Shown here in pieces: positions 1 through 8,013 of a stretch of DNA of 14,397 nt. The stretch covers positions 1 through 14,397 of the forward strand of contig DHJV01000050.1 of assembly GCA_002404515.1 (NCBI GenBank), given 5' to 3'. The DNA is from Lachnospiraceae bacterium UBA4711. Its GTDB lineage: Bacteria > Bacillota > Clostridia > Lachnospirales > Lachnospiraceae. Position 1 is the first letter of the stretch. Each line of letters begins with the position of its first letter. Below the pieces are notes generated by a model. That model ran no database searches. It had not been told where the DNA came from and was given only the letters and a program-made list of their open reading frames with translations. The position numbers and the translations under genes are program-made.

Positions 1-46
1 ATTTCCTTAACTTAATGCCATTGCATCAAACCGATGGGGACATTTT

Positions 47-2620
47 TTATTTCTTTTTCTGACTCCGTTTTCTTCCGGTCAATCCCATTCCAATTCCAAC
101 TGCACTTGTGCATAAAACCAGAATGGTCAGGAACAGATTCGATTCGTCTCCGGTTTTTACCTCCTGTTCTTTTTGTGGTATCACCTGTGTGCTTGTCCCC
201 GCAACGGTTGTTTCTGTTGTTTCTGTTGTTTCAGTCGTCTCCGTTGTCTCTGTCGTTTCGGTTGTTTCCGTCGTTGTTGTCGTCGGCTCTTCCGGAAATC
301 GGATTGTCTGTGCCAGATCCGAAAGATCTGCATGTGCAGCAACAATCTCGCCTGGATATGCTGTATCTTCTACCGTCTCATAGAACACGACTTCCTGCCC
401 GCACAATGCTTCTAAAAACAAAATCTCATACTTCACTTCGATATCCATATCTGCCTTTTCCGCGACAAATGTCACAGGCTCATTCTTCGCCATATATGGC
501 TGCTCCAGAACAGTTCCATCCCTTTTCCAGCGCACTTCTCCCGAAATCGTATAGGTATGGCCAATCTCCAGATTCTCAAACGATACGATATCCTTACATG
601 GCACAAGTGTTCCTTTTTGACGTATATCCACGATTGGATTTTCAAAGTCTGCTTTTGTTTTAATCTTTGGAAATGGCTCATTTACAATCGCTCCTAACTT
701 GACATGTACACCCTCCTCCTGTATAGATACTTCAATCTTCCGAGCATTCCGATACTTGTTTTTATTCGCTTCACAACGAACCTCTTCAATGTAATACGTT
801 CCATATGGCAATGCACCCTTCGTATCATCCACGTCTGCCTGTCCAAACCAGATGCCTGCCCCTGCTTCTTCCAGATTCGTATGAGACGAATGCAGAATAT
901 AGGACGCTTCCGTAGAGTAATAGCCATTTTCATCTGTCCAGACGATGTGGGATTCTCCCTTTGTATCAGAAATAGAAAATGCAACATTTGCAAGCGGTTT
1001 TCCATCCTCATCGACCTTGGTAAAGCTGAGATCACCGCGGAAGCGAAGAATATTTACCTCATCTGTTACAACAATCTCCATCGGAGTTGTCTGATCTTTT
1101 TTGATCTGCACCCAGACAGGCGTATCATCAAGCAGCATATATTCGTTCGTCTTTTCCTCCCGGATCATATACCAGCCGATCCGGAGCTGTAATTCTGTAT
1201 CACCCACACAACCTGTATCATGCACGCTTTCCCACACGACACCTACGCCATTCTTATCCATGTGGAACACGCCTACGCGCGTGGATGTATCCTCGCTTCC
1301 ATTTGCTGAAACAGCATAAACCGCGTATTCAATTCCTTCAAAGCTATACTCCGGGTGTTCTGAAAGAAAGTCTTCATAGTTTTCATCCACCTTCTTTGTC
1401 AGTTTAAGTTTCGCCAAATATTCCTCTTCCGGTCCAAGTATCCGCGCATCAAAATAATCCGTCTCTGATTTCAGTTCCATAGGTTTTGCGTCCGCATCTC
1501 TTGGCAATCCGAGCGTTGTACGCCTTCCTGCATAGATTTTCGTGCTGTAGATCTTCGTATCTATCTTCCAGCCTCCATTAGTTGGCGCATTCCATTCCCG
1601 GATATAATATGTACCCTCTGAAAACTCCACGATCGTACCCTGTTCATTTGGTTTTGTGTGTGCAGAACAAGAGACATTATCCTCTGCCAAAGCACCGTTT
1701 TTCCCTGGTTCAATATAACAATATCCCTTCACATTGCGATTTTGTTTTGCATCCTCATAGCTCGCATAGACCGCATAATTCGCTCCCGCTACATCATATA
1801 ATTTCGGATTCGTCTTATAGACCTCCTCATTATAGCTTTTGCAAACCCGTATCGTTCCCGTCTTGGGGCGCGCTTTCGGACGATAAACAATCATACCGGA
1901 ACATTGCTTCCGCACATCCACGGCGTTATCCAGATAATAACAGGCACGAAGGGAATCCCAGCCGGAGCTGTACAGATGCCCGATCAACGATGTTCCCCCG
2001 CCAGAAATCGCGCAATGTACATACCCATCCAGTTTTCCGTTTACAAAGCAGATAACATCGCCTGCATTGGTCAACCGGTCGTAAATCGCATCATATTCCG
2101 CCTCCGTTTTATCCTTTGGAAAACATCCTGCATCTGCATAGACGCGTTCCCAATTCTCACTGGCATCCAGTGTATCTGAAATCTGTGAGACAAGCGTACT
2201 TCCCTGTACAGGTGCCTTGTCTCCATAAAATCCAGATAACGCCTGTGCCACGTAAATGGCGCACATATTATCGCTGTTTTTTCCGCTTCCCTTCGGAATT
2301 GTCATCGCAGATGCAACAAATGCATTGGACATATCCGGTGCCTGGTAATACATACTTGGAGAGGCACTTTGCACCGCATCCGCAGATTCCGTGAATGCAT
2401 CTTCCTCCGCATCCACCGGTATCTCCTGCGGAACAGCATTCGTCCATGTCGCGTCTCCAATTGTTGCGACAGATTCCCACGATTCCATGTTTTCTGATGC
2501 AGATGGAAGCACATAACACTGCATGATCAAAAACGCAAGTATCCCATATACGACCACTTGTCTCCATGCATTCTTTGCCTTTAATTGCTGTGTGATTTTT
2601 TTACATAACAAAATAAACAT
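47..2620 (-). CDS. Sortase-anchored surface protein with papain-like (NlpC/P60-type) module, SpaA-like domains and a VaFE/T-Q-ester-type domain
   Basis: Start chosen at 2620 (857 aa): GGAGG lies 7-8 nt upstream, whereas the longer frame from 2668 has AGGAG touching its ATG. Seen: a positively charged N-terminus and hydrophobic segment (about residues 20-38) resembling a signal peptide. Next comes a module (about 114-248) with Cys120 in a MCAIYV context, GDVICF and His202 in YVHCAI, with His215 as a possible third residue, as in NlpC/P60 papain-like peptidases. SpaA/Cna-B-like modules follow at about 255-375, 403-525 and 530-648. A domain at about 652-775 ends in VFYETV and AQTIRF, matching the VaFE repeat family whose Thr and Gln form an ester crosslink (candidates Thr655, Gln771). 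Then (ETT)7, VKTGDE, a hydrophobic helix and a basic tail. Inferred role: wall-anchored adhesin or pilin-like protein with a possible peptidase/amidase head. The KTGD signal lacks the usual Leu-Pro. No sortase gene is visible in the window. Confidence 0.85.
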   Translation of the reverse strand: MFILLCKKITQQLKAKNAWRQVVVYGILAFLIMQCYVLPSASENMESWESVATIGDATWTNAVPQEIPVDAEEDAFTESADAVQSASPSMYYQAPDMSNAFVASAMTIPKGSGKNSDNMCAIYVAQALSGFYGDKAPVQGSTLVSQISDTLDASENWERVYADAGCFPKDKTEAEYDAIYDRLTNAGDVICFVNGKLDGYVHCAISGGGTSLIGHLYSSGWDSLRACYYLDNAVDVRKQCSGMIVYRPKARPKTGTIRVCKSYNEEVYKTNPKLYDVAGANYAVYASYEDAKQNRNVKGYCYIEPGKNGALAEDNVSCSAHTKPNEQGTIVEFSEGTYYIREWNAPTNGGWKIDTKIYSTKIYAGRRTTLGLPRDADAKPMELKSETDYFDARILGPEEEYLAKLKLTKKVDENYEDFLSEHPEYSFEGIEYAVYAVSANGSEDTSTRVGVFHMDKNGVGVVWESVHDTGCVGDTELQLRIGWYMIREEKTNEYMLLDDTPVWVQIKKDQTTPMEIVVTDEVNILRFRGDLSFTKVDEDGKPLANVAFSISDTKGESHIVWTDENGYYSTEASYILHSSHTNLEEAGAGIWFGQADVDDTKGALPYGTYYIEEVRCEANKNKYRNARKIEVSIQEEGVHVKLGAIVNEPFPKIKTKADFENPIVDIRQKGTLVPCKDIVSFENLEIGHTYTISGEVRWKRDGTVLEQPYMAKNEPVTFVAEKADMDIEVKYEILFLEALCGQEVVFYETVEDTAYPGEIVAAHADLSDLAQTIRFPEEPTTTTTETTETTETTETTETTETTETTVAGTSTQVIPQKEQEVKTGDESNLFLTILVLCTSAVGIGMGLTGRKRSQKKK
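206..268 (-). repeat. Seven tandem 9-nt units encoding Glu-Thr-Thr
   Basis: Seven consecutive Glu-Thr-Thr triplets are encoded here, preceded by five Thr codons (269-283). The third codon positions vary between units (ACA, ACG, ACC, ACT; GAA, GAG). This suggests selection on the protein repeat rather than very recent DNA slippage. The likely role is a glycosylatable or extended wall-spanning stalk between the last folded domain and the sorting signal. Confidence 0.85.
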
Positions 2621-2713
2621 AATAATTCCTCCATACCTTACCATATGCAGAAATCTGATGGATTCCATCTCCTATGTCTACCGTCAATGAAAAAAGATGT
2701 AATTTTTGTTGTT

Positions 2714-2745
2714 AAAAAAGAGTATGGTAACTGTACCATACTCTT
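2714..2745 (-). terminator. Intrinsic terminator after pyrE and the 49-aa gene
   Basis: A perfect 12-bp inverted repeat (2718-2729 with 2734-2745) has a 4-nt loop. On the minus strand it is followed by a T run (2714-2719). It lies about 50 bases beyond the stop of the 49-aa membrane peptide gene and upstream of the surface protein, so it separates the two transcription units. Confidence 0.85.
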
Positions 2746-2796
2746 AAAAGCTCTGTCAATTCAATTCCCGAAGTTCACCTATTTTTCACATTTTCA

Positions 2797-2946
2797 CTAA
2801 AACGTGATGTTCTTCTTGCCTGTGATCAGGCGGGCACCATTCACAATCATTGTCACGCCTGCACCGACACCTACCAGAATCGTAACGATTCCCATAACCA
2901 GATTGCTGATTCCAATTGTATTGAGCTTATGATATAACTTCTCCAT
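2797..2946 (-). CDS. Small (49-aa) single-span membrane peptide, hypothetical
   Basis: This short frame runs from ATG at 2944-2946 to TAG at 2797-2799. A GGGAGGA ribosome binding site sits 6-7 nt upstream. The peptide begins MEKLYHKLNTIGISNLVMGI and continues with a hydrophobic, Gly/Val-rich stretch (about residues 11-36), then ARLITGKKNITF, a basic tail. This predicts one membrane helix with a short amphipathic N-terminus. It starts 29 nt after the pyrE stop and is followed by a strong terminator, so it is most likely cotranscribed with pyrE. I do not recognise a function. Gene status rests on the ribosome binding site, the operon position and the coherent membrane-peptide composition. Confidence 0.72.
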   Translation of the reverse strand: MEKLYHKLNTIGISNLVMGIVTILVGVGAGVTMIVNGARLITGKKNITF

Positions 2947-2975
2947 GCTTTTGTCCTCCCATACCTGCAATAAAA

Positions 2976-3650
2976 CTATTTTACGCCATACTGCTCATAA
3001 TATGCATCAATCGCCGCCTTTAAAGTATCATCGATTACAACCTTTCCCTTATAAGGCTTGTTGTACAGATGCTCTACGACCTCTGCCATTGTTACGATCG
3101 CCGTTGTCTTTAATCCATAGTTTTCCTCGATTTCCATCAGCGCACTCTTCTCACCCTGTCCACGCTCCATACGGTCAACGGATACAACGAGTCCAAGGAC
3201 ATCGACATCGCCCTGTGCCTTCACAATCGGAAGTGTCTCCTGAATGGATGTGCCTGCAGTTGTTACATCCTCGATGATTACAACCTTATCGCCATCGTTG
3301 ATCGGGCTTCCAAGGAGGATTCCCTTATCGCCATGATCCTTGATCTCCTTACGGTTCGAACAGTAACGGATGTCTGCATCATACTTATTTGCGATTGCCA
3401 TCGTCGTAGCTACAGAAAGTGGGATTCCCTTATAAGCTGGTCCAAACAGCACATCGAAATCAAAGCCGAACTTGTCCTTGATTGCCTCTGCATAATACTC
3501 GCCCAGGCGTGCTAACTGGGAACCGGTTCTGTAAAATCCTGTATTTACAAAAAATGGTGTCTTTCTTCCGCTCTTTGTCACGAAATCACCAAACTTCAAT
3601 ACGTTACAATCGATCATAAATTCAATAAACTGCTCTTTATACTGTTCCAT
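2976..3650 (-). CDS. pyrE: Orotate phosphoribosyltransferase
   Basis: Converts orotate and PRPP to orotidine 5'-monophosphate in de novo pyrimidine synthesis, in the cytosol. The 224-aa protein is of normal length. It has the type I PRTase PRPP-binding motif VVIIEDVTTAGTS (residues 123-135), the FGPAYKGIPL segment (69-78) and the flexible catalytic loop NRKEIKDHGDKG (99-110, with Lys and His residues). An AGGAGG lies 11 nt before the ATG, a slightly long spacing. It has its own promoter (3753-3781) and a leader of about 95 nt. No other pyr gene is in the window. The gene is followed after 29 nt by the 49-aa membrane peptide gene and then a terminator. Confidence 0.96.
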   Translation of the reverse strand: MEQYKEQFIEFMIDCNVLKFGDFVTKSGRKTPFFVNTGFYRTGSQLARLGEYYAEAIKDKFGFDFDVLFGPAYKGIPLSVATTMAIANKYDADIRYCSNRKEIKDHGDKGILLGSPINDGDKVVIIEDVTTAGTSIQETLPIVKAQGDVDVLGLVVSVDRMERGQGEKSALMEIEENYGLKTTAIVTMAEVVEHLYNKPYKGKVVIDDTLKAAIDAYYEQYGVK

Positions 3651-3752
3651 GTTGTATAAATCCTCCTGTTTTTCGGGCTGCCGGCAACTGCATCCGTGTA
3701 TGTATATTCATTGCCTGCCTTTGCGTTCTCTATCAGCCACATAATCGTATAT

Positions 3753-3781
3753 ATTTTAGCATAGTTACCGGTTTGTTTCAA
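3753..3781 (-). promoter_or_regulatory. Promoter of pyrE
   Basis: On the minus strand TTGAAA (3776-3781) is followed by a 17-nt spacer and TAAAAT (3753-3758). A TG one base upstream of the -10 makes it an extended -10. This is a good sigma-A-type promoter. Transcription would start near 3746. The leader down to 3650 shows only a weak hairpin and no U-tract attenuator that I could find. Confidence 0.75.
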
Positions 3782-3836
3782 TCAGTTTTACATGAATCAT
3801 CAAAGCTGAATTTTCCCAGCTCCAGCACATAGGCAC

Positions 3837-5960
3837 TCAGTGACTCTGGTCATTCTTCTCGCGCGACTGCAGTACAAGTTCATACACTTTCGGATGTCGT
3901 TCCTTCAAATGTTCATCCAGCACATGCCTGCGTTCCTTGAAGCGTTCCGCAAGCTCCGGATGATTCTTGGCAATACGGTCATACACCTGTTTTCTGTGTT
4001 TCTCAATCTGCATCGCAAGCATATGCTCATCCCTGCCGGATACATTGACAATCTCCTTCAGATGCTCCTCCAAGTGTTCCAGCCACTCGTCCTCGTCAAG
4101 CTCCTCCATATGTGCCCACCGGCCATGCAGAAGATCTTCGATATCGCCATTTTCTTTCAACTGTGCAATCTGTTTTTCAATCTGGCGTTCCATCTGCTTT
4201 TCCGCATCAGAGCCAAACGCCCACACGAACTCCTGCACCCGGTTATCTGCCCGTTTCCGCGACGCACTGCGCTCCTCATTATCCACGCCATCCTCCAGCG
4301 GATACGGACGATTGATTCCCATGTCCTTTAACGCGATGTGAATGGTTCTCCGCACACATCCTTCTTCGATCAGATAGCCAAGTCCAAGCTTTCTAAGCTG
4401 TTCATTCACATCCGCAATATGCTCCGTCATATAGAACCGAATGCCCTTTTCCTTCAAGGACTGATGCAGCCGTTTCAGGCAGTCTGCCGCTGTGATATCC
4501 AGACTTCCGATTCCTCCTGCATCAAGAATCACCGCTTTTGTATCCGGTTTGATGTGATCCTCAATATCATTTTTCAGTACCTGCACATTTGCAAAGAACA
4601 GATTGCTGCTGAACCGGTAGATCACCACGCCGGACAATGCGTGGATCTGGCTGTTCTCCTTCAGATCCCGAAAATGCCGGTGTCCCGGCTGGATTCCCAG
4701 GAAACAGGTTGATGGCTTCGCTGTCCGAATGATGACCTCTGCAAAGGAAAGCAGAATACCGATCAAAACGCCATTAATCGTACCAAGCAGAAGCACACCT
4801 AAAAATGCACCGACAAAAATCATACATTCCGTCCGGCTGACCTTCCAGAGCCGCGCCATCAGGTCAAACTCGGTTGCCCCAAGCAATGCCGAAATCACAA
4901 TCGCTGTCAGCACCGGAACCGGCAGATATTGGATAAATCCCGTTCCGCATAACAAAAGTACGATCATGGAAAGTCCTGCCACAAGTGAGGTAAGCTGTGT
5001 CTTTCCCTGATACTGCTCGCCCATTGCTGTACGGGATACAGAACCATTGATCGGGCAGCATCCGGTAAAGGCTGCAAGAAAGTTTCCTATGGAGAATGCA
5101 AAGATTTCCTGATTATCGTTGATATGGTAGCCATTTTTCTGTGCAAAATTATTTTCTGCCAGCAATGTCTCCGCCATAATTACAACTGCCACCGACAGGC
5201 TGATTGTCACAGCCTCCCGGATTGAAACGGCTGAAAAATCCGGTACATGCCACTTCGGAAGTCCTGTCTCCACTTTTGAAAGTGTCTGGATTCCAAGCTC
5301 CCGCACATTTCCAAACCATGTATAGCAGGCGCCTGCCGCCATCAGTACAACCGCCATCGGGAATTTCGGAACCAGCTTCTTCGCCACGAGCAGGATCGTA
5401 AGCGATGCCACGCCTAAGATGATTGACGGGACATTCACATGCTTTGCTGTCTGTCCGATATGCTTTACCAGTTCAAAAAACTCTCCGGTTCCTGCTGTAC
5501 CGCCAAGGATCTTCGGCACCTGCATGAGAATGATCGTCGAACAGATACCTGTGATGAAACCTCCCATCACCGGAGCAGATATGTAATTGACCAGCTTTCC
5601 CGCCTTCATAAAGGAAAATGCAAGTAACCACACCGCAACGAAGAATGTAAGCACCGGAACGACCGCCATCGCTTCCTCAGAGCCAGCTTCCACATGCAAG
5701 GTTAAAAGTGCGGAACCAATCAAAGCCGCCGGAGCCGCATCCACCCCGAATATAAATTGCGGTGATGTTGAAAGCAAAGCGAACGCCAGAATCGGAAACA
5801 CCGATCCATACAGTCCATACACGGCAGGAAGTCCTGCAATCAGGGCATATCCCATCGAAATCGGGATGGAAACTGCCATGATAATAAGTCCCGCCAAGAT
5901 ATCTTTTCCTATATTCTTTTTATCATAGTGCCGCAATGTATGCGCAAATGATAGCTTCAT
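3837..5960 (-). CDS. SulP-family anion permease with STAS domain and long charged C-terminal tail
   Basis: A membrane transporter of the SulP (SLC26-like) family, predicted to take up sulfate or another inorganic or organic anion, such as bicarbonate. Start set at 5960 (707 aa) because AGGAG lies 9 nt upstream; the longer frame from 6032 begins next to the upstream terminator. Seen: many hydrophobic helices over about residues 20-410, SulP-typical stretches such as PVMGGFITG and GSVSRTAMGEQ, and a STAS domain at about 440-548 containing VILDAGGIGSLDITAADCL. After the STAS domain a further 150 or so residues are highly charged, rich in Glu, Lys, Arg and His, and predicted helical. SulP proteins usually end at or near the STAS domain, so this tail is unusual. 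The substrate cannot be told from the sequence. Confidence 0.9.
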   Translation of the reverse strand: MKLSFAHTLRHYDKKNIGKDILAGLIIMAVSIPISMGYALIAGLPAVYGLYGSVFPILAFALLSTSPQFIFGVDAAPAALIGSALLTLHVEAGSEEAMAVVPVLTFFVAVWLLAFSFMKAGKLVNYISAPVMGGFITGICSTIILMQVPKILGGTAGTGEFFELVKHIGQTAKHVNVPSIILGVASLTILLVAKKLVPKFPMAVVLMAAGACYTWFGNVRELGIQTLSKVETGLPKWHVPDFSAVSIREAVTISLSVAVVIMAETLLAENNFAQKNGYHINDNQEIFAFSIGNFLAAFTGCCPINGSVSRTAMGEQYQGKTQLTSLVAGLSMIVLLLCGTGFIQYLPVPVLTAIVISALLGATEFDLMARLWKVSRTECMIFVGAFLGVLLLGTINGVLIGILLSFAEVIIRTAKPSTCFLGIQPGHRHFRDLKENSQIHALSGVVIYRFSSNLFFANVQVLKNDIEDHIKPDTKAVILDAGGIGSLDITAADCLKRLHQSLKEKGIRFYMTEHIADVNEQLRKLGLGYLIEEGCVRRTIHIALKDMGINRPYPLEDGVDNEERSASRKRADNRVQEFVWAFGSDAEKQMERQIEKQIAQLKENGDIEDLLHGRWAHMEELDEDEWLEHLEEHLKEIVNVSGRDEHMLAMQIEKHRKQVYDRIAKNHPELAERFKERRHVLDEHLKERHPKVYELVLQSREKNDQSH

Positions 5961-6022
5961 ATGTTTCATCTCCTGTTTTTCACCAGATACCGGCATGTGC
6001 ATACACAGCCGTCGCAATCTAT

Positions 6023-6032
6023 ATTCTAACAT
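6023..6032 (-). promoter_or_regulatory. Possible extended -10 promoter of the SulP gene
   Basis: On the minus strand TAGAAT (6023-6028) is preceded by TG plus one base, giving an extended -10. No good -35 is visible, since that region falls in the T run of the upstream terminator. Its position just after the terminator and about 60 bases before the ATG at 5960 supports it, but the motif is short. Confidence 0.35.
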
Positions 6033-6036
6033 AAAA

Positions 6037-6066
6037 GAAAAAAAGTGGATATATTTTCCACTTTTT
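6037..6066 (-). terminator. Intrinsic terminator after the LemA-family gene
   Basis: A perfect 10-bp inverted repeat (6040-6049 with 6057-6066) has a 7-nt loop. It is AT-rich and is followed on the minus strand by a run of T. It sits about 57 bases beyond the stop of the LemA-family gene and just upstream of the SulP gene, which it isolates. The plus-strand side is also U-rich, so it could work in both directions. Confidence 0.75.
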
Positions 6067-6122
6067 CATATGATTTCTTATACTTATTTCGTAAATTGTC
6101 TATAATTTAGTCTCCGCATATC

Positions 6123-6680
6123 TTAAAAATGAATTCCCGGATTCTCCATCTTTCCAAATTCGAGCAGAGAAAGCTTCGAAAGGTGAAACGCCTTTGCGAG
6201 AATGGACTTCGGAAACATCTGCAATTCGATATTGTATTTCGTTGCGGCATCGTTATAAAACTGTCTTGCCTTACTCACACGGTCTTCGGTCTCAGCAAGC
6301 TCTGTCTGCAGTTGCAGAAAGTTTGTATTCGCCTTTAATTCCGGGTATTGTTCTGCCACTGCAAACACTTTCCGCGATGCCCGGTTTAACGCTTCGTTTG
6401 CCTCAAAGCGCTCATTTCTTGTATCTGCAAGTGTCATCCGGTTCCGGAGTTCTACCACCGCCATAAGTGTTTCTTTCTCATGCTTTGCATACCCTTTTAC
6501 AATCTCCACAAGATTCGGAATCAGATCCGCCCGTCTGGCAAGCTGAATATCAATCTGTGACGCCTGATTCTCCGCCCGCGTTTTCAGTACCATGAATTTA
6601 TTACACGTGCAGATTGTCAAAATAGCAAGAATTAATATCAAAGCCATAATTACAACTTTTACAATCATTACTCCATCCAT
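6123..6680 (-). CDS. LemA-family protein
   Basis: This 185-aa protein has an N-terminal membrane helix (about residues 6-26) followed by a helical domain. It carries the LemA signature region ARRADLIPNLVEIVKGYAKHE (about 48-68), close to the family pattern of (Q)LxRRxDLIPNLVxxVKGYAxHE. The length matches the family. The molecular role of LemA proteins is unsettled; they are often encoded beside DUF2207 or TPM-domain membrane proteins, as here. The start at 6680 has AGGAAG 7 nt upstream. It begins 28 nt after the stop of the DUF2207-like gene and ends before a terminator, so the two are probably one transcript. Confidence 0.92.
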   Translation of the reverse strand: MDGVMIVKVVIMALILILAILTICTCNKFMVLKTRAENQASQIDIQLARRADLIPNLVEIVKGYAKHEKETLMAVVELRNRMTLADTRNERFEANEALNRASRKVFAVAEQYPELKANTNFLQLQTELAETEDRVSKARQFYNDAATKYNIELQMFPKSILAKAFHLSKLSLLEFGKMENPGIHF

Positions 6681-6708
6681 TTTGTTTCTTCCTTTCTTTC
6701 CTCTATTT

Positions 6709-7875
6709 TTACTGTTTCATCCGCGCCATGATTTCTTTTTGTATCTGCGTATTTTCCTCCAGCAAAACTGCATAGATCAGATAATCGTCCCACAGAGCCA
6801 GCGCATCTTTCTCCGCTTCATTCAGATAGGAATAATCGTGAATAAAATTCTTCATGCCCCAGATATATTCCGCATATTCATTTCCCCGCTCGGTCCGCAC
6901 ATAGTCTGCACGCTCTAACATCTGGCTGCTCCGCATTTTCAGATATAAAAACGGTACCAGCAACAGTAAAAAGAAAAATGCAAACACAGTAAAACAAAGT
7001 GCCATCGTCGAAAGCAAATGGGGTGTGCGAATTATTAGCTCAATCTCATTTGTCTTTCCGCTTATCGTATTCATGCAGGCAAGCATCCAGTTCAATTTTC
7101 TGCCAAACCAGAATATCTGGTCCGACAACGGGAATGCAATATTACCATATGTTTTCTGCATCACCGGCTCCATTATGCCGGATGCAATCAGGAAAATACA
7201 GGCAATTAAAAGTATCACCCACGAAAAAACAATCTTCTTCGCATGGCGGTCAATCGCGGATGGAAGGATTCCGCTTCGTTTCTTCAGAAAACCATCCGCT
7301 CCCGCTTCTGCCACGACCTGCTCTTTCCATTCTGACAGATGCTTCTTTGCCGTTCCTTCCAGAAGCTTGTCGATCAGAAAGTGATCACTCTCCCGCAGTT
7401 TCTCATTTGCCCCCGGCTTTGGATTTCCCTGTATGTACCCATCTTCCGTTTCCCGAATCAATCCAAGATACTCATACCAGAGAATATACGCACTGAGATC
7501 CTTTTCTTCCTCGATCCGCAAATCTTCAAGTAAACTGATTTCCCCCGGTGTCAACCCGGTAAGTTTATCCCGGTAATAATCAAGATCCTGCATTGTCACA
7601 AAGGTACAATTTGAAAGCAGTTCTTTCTTCACACCAAGCAGCTTTGCCCTGCGAATATAAAAAGGGATACAGCCAAGCACCAGTGCAATCAGAAATGTGA
7701 TTATTAAAAATCCCAGTGCATTCGAAAGCATCATCTGTGTCTCGGACACAGTGAAAATTTCCCATCCATAACGTAGCAGGAGCACCCCCATGATGATCGG
7801 AAAAATCAGCCATGTACGATGCTCCTGCTTTACTATATCATTCAGATGTTCTGTTCGAAACCGCTTCTGACTCAT
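6709..7875 (-). CDS. Membrane protein resembling the C-terminal part of DUF2207 proteins
   Basis: A 388-aa protein whose start is ATG at 7875 with GGAG 6 nt upstream; the longer frame begins with TTG. Seen: four predicted membrane helices (about residues 21-38, 53-73, 215-233 and 288-312). A soluble part (about 90-200) includes LTPGEISLLEDL. The C-terminal segment from about 338 runs WGMKNFIHDYSYL, then LWDDYLIYAVLL. That last pattern (Trp, Phe, Leu-Trp-x-x-Tyr-Leu-x-Tyr-Ala) is typical of the C-terminal part of DUF2207 proteins. The large N-terminal beta-rich extracytoplasmic domain and signal peptide of full-length DUF2207 proteins are absent. It lies directly upstream of the LemA-family gene (28 nt). 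The function is unknown. Confidence 0.75.
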   Translation of the reverse strand: MSQKRFRTEHLNDIVKQEHRTWLIFPIIMGVLLLRYGWEIFTVSETQMMLSNALGFLIITFLIALVLGCIPFYIRRAKLLGVKKELLSNCTFVTMQDLDYYRDKLTGLTPGEISLLEDLRIEEEKDLSAYILWYEYLGLIRETEDGYIQGNPKPGANEKLRESDHFLIDKLLEGTAKKHLSEWKEQVVAEAGADGFLKKRSGILPSAIDRHAKKIVFSWVILLIACIFLIASGIMEPVMQKTYGNIAFPLSDQIFWFGRKLNWMLACMNTISGKTNEIELIIRTPHLLSTMALCFTVFAFFFLLLLVPFLYLKMRSSQMLERADYVRTERGNEYAEYIWGMKNFIHDYSYLNEAEKDALALWDDYLIYAVLLEENTQIQKEIMARMKQ

Positions 7876-8013
7876 CGAATTCTCCAATTCCGGTTATCAA
7901 TAAAACCATACATCGTTTTACATAAACTATGTGATCTTATCTATAAGGTATCAGTTTCCTCGTCTCGAATCTATCTGTACTGTGTAATTCTCATGTTAAG
8001 TTTTCGTTAAACC
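7876..8013 (-). other. Intergenic region upstream of the DUF2207/LemA genes
   Basis: These 138 bases hold the ribosome binding site of the downstream gene and AT-rich imperfect inverted repeats near 7931-7952. I found no convincing -35/-10 pair on the minus strand and no T-tailed terminator for the DUF1648 gene. Readthrough from that gene into the DUF2207/LemA pair is therefore possible. Confidence 0.4.

Noticed and set aside
37..42. GGGGAC at the left edge as a third copy of the 43-bp repeat
   Set aside because: Only the first six bases and some following T residues agree; the rest of the repeat is not there.
34..663. Long open frame on the plus strand opposite the surface protein gene (and others, such as 5587-5928 opposite the SulP gene)
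   Set aside because: No ribosome binding site fits, the composition is Ser/Leu/Phe/Arg-rich as expected of antisense frames, and the minus-strand genes are clearly real with domain motifs.
2621..2711. Promoter of the surface protein gene (TTGACG on the minus strand near 2684)
   Set aside because: No acceptable -10 at 16-18 nt; I could not support a specific promoter although one is expected after the terminator.
3651..3746. Possible pyrimidine attenuator or riboswitch in the pyrE leader
   Set aside because: Only a weak 5-bp stem with a large loop and one mismatch beyond it; no U tract and no recognisable PyrR-binding structure.
3779..3836. Short minus-strand frame just after the SulP stop reading AYVLELGKFSFDDS, resembling a protein C-terminus
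   Set aside because: It has a stop codon a few codons upstream and no start of its own. It could be a decayed SulP extension in another frame, but one short segment is too little to claim a frameshift.
5961..6032. Extended N-terminus of the SulP protein starting at 6032
   Set aside because: That start lies next to the T run of the preceding terminator and has no ribosome binding site. The ATG at 5960 has AGGAG at 9 nt.
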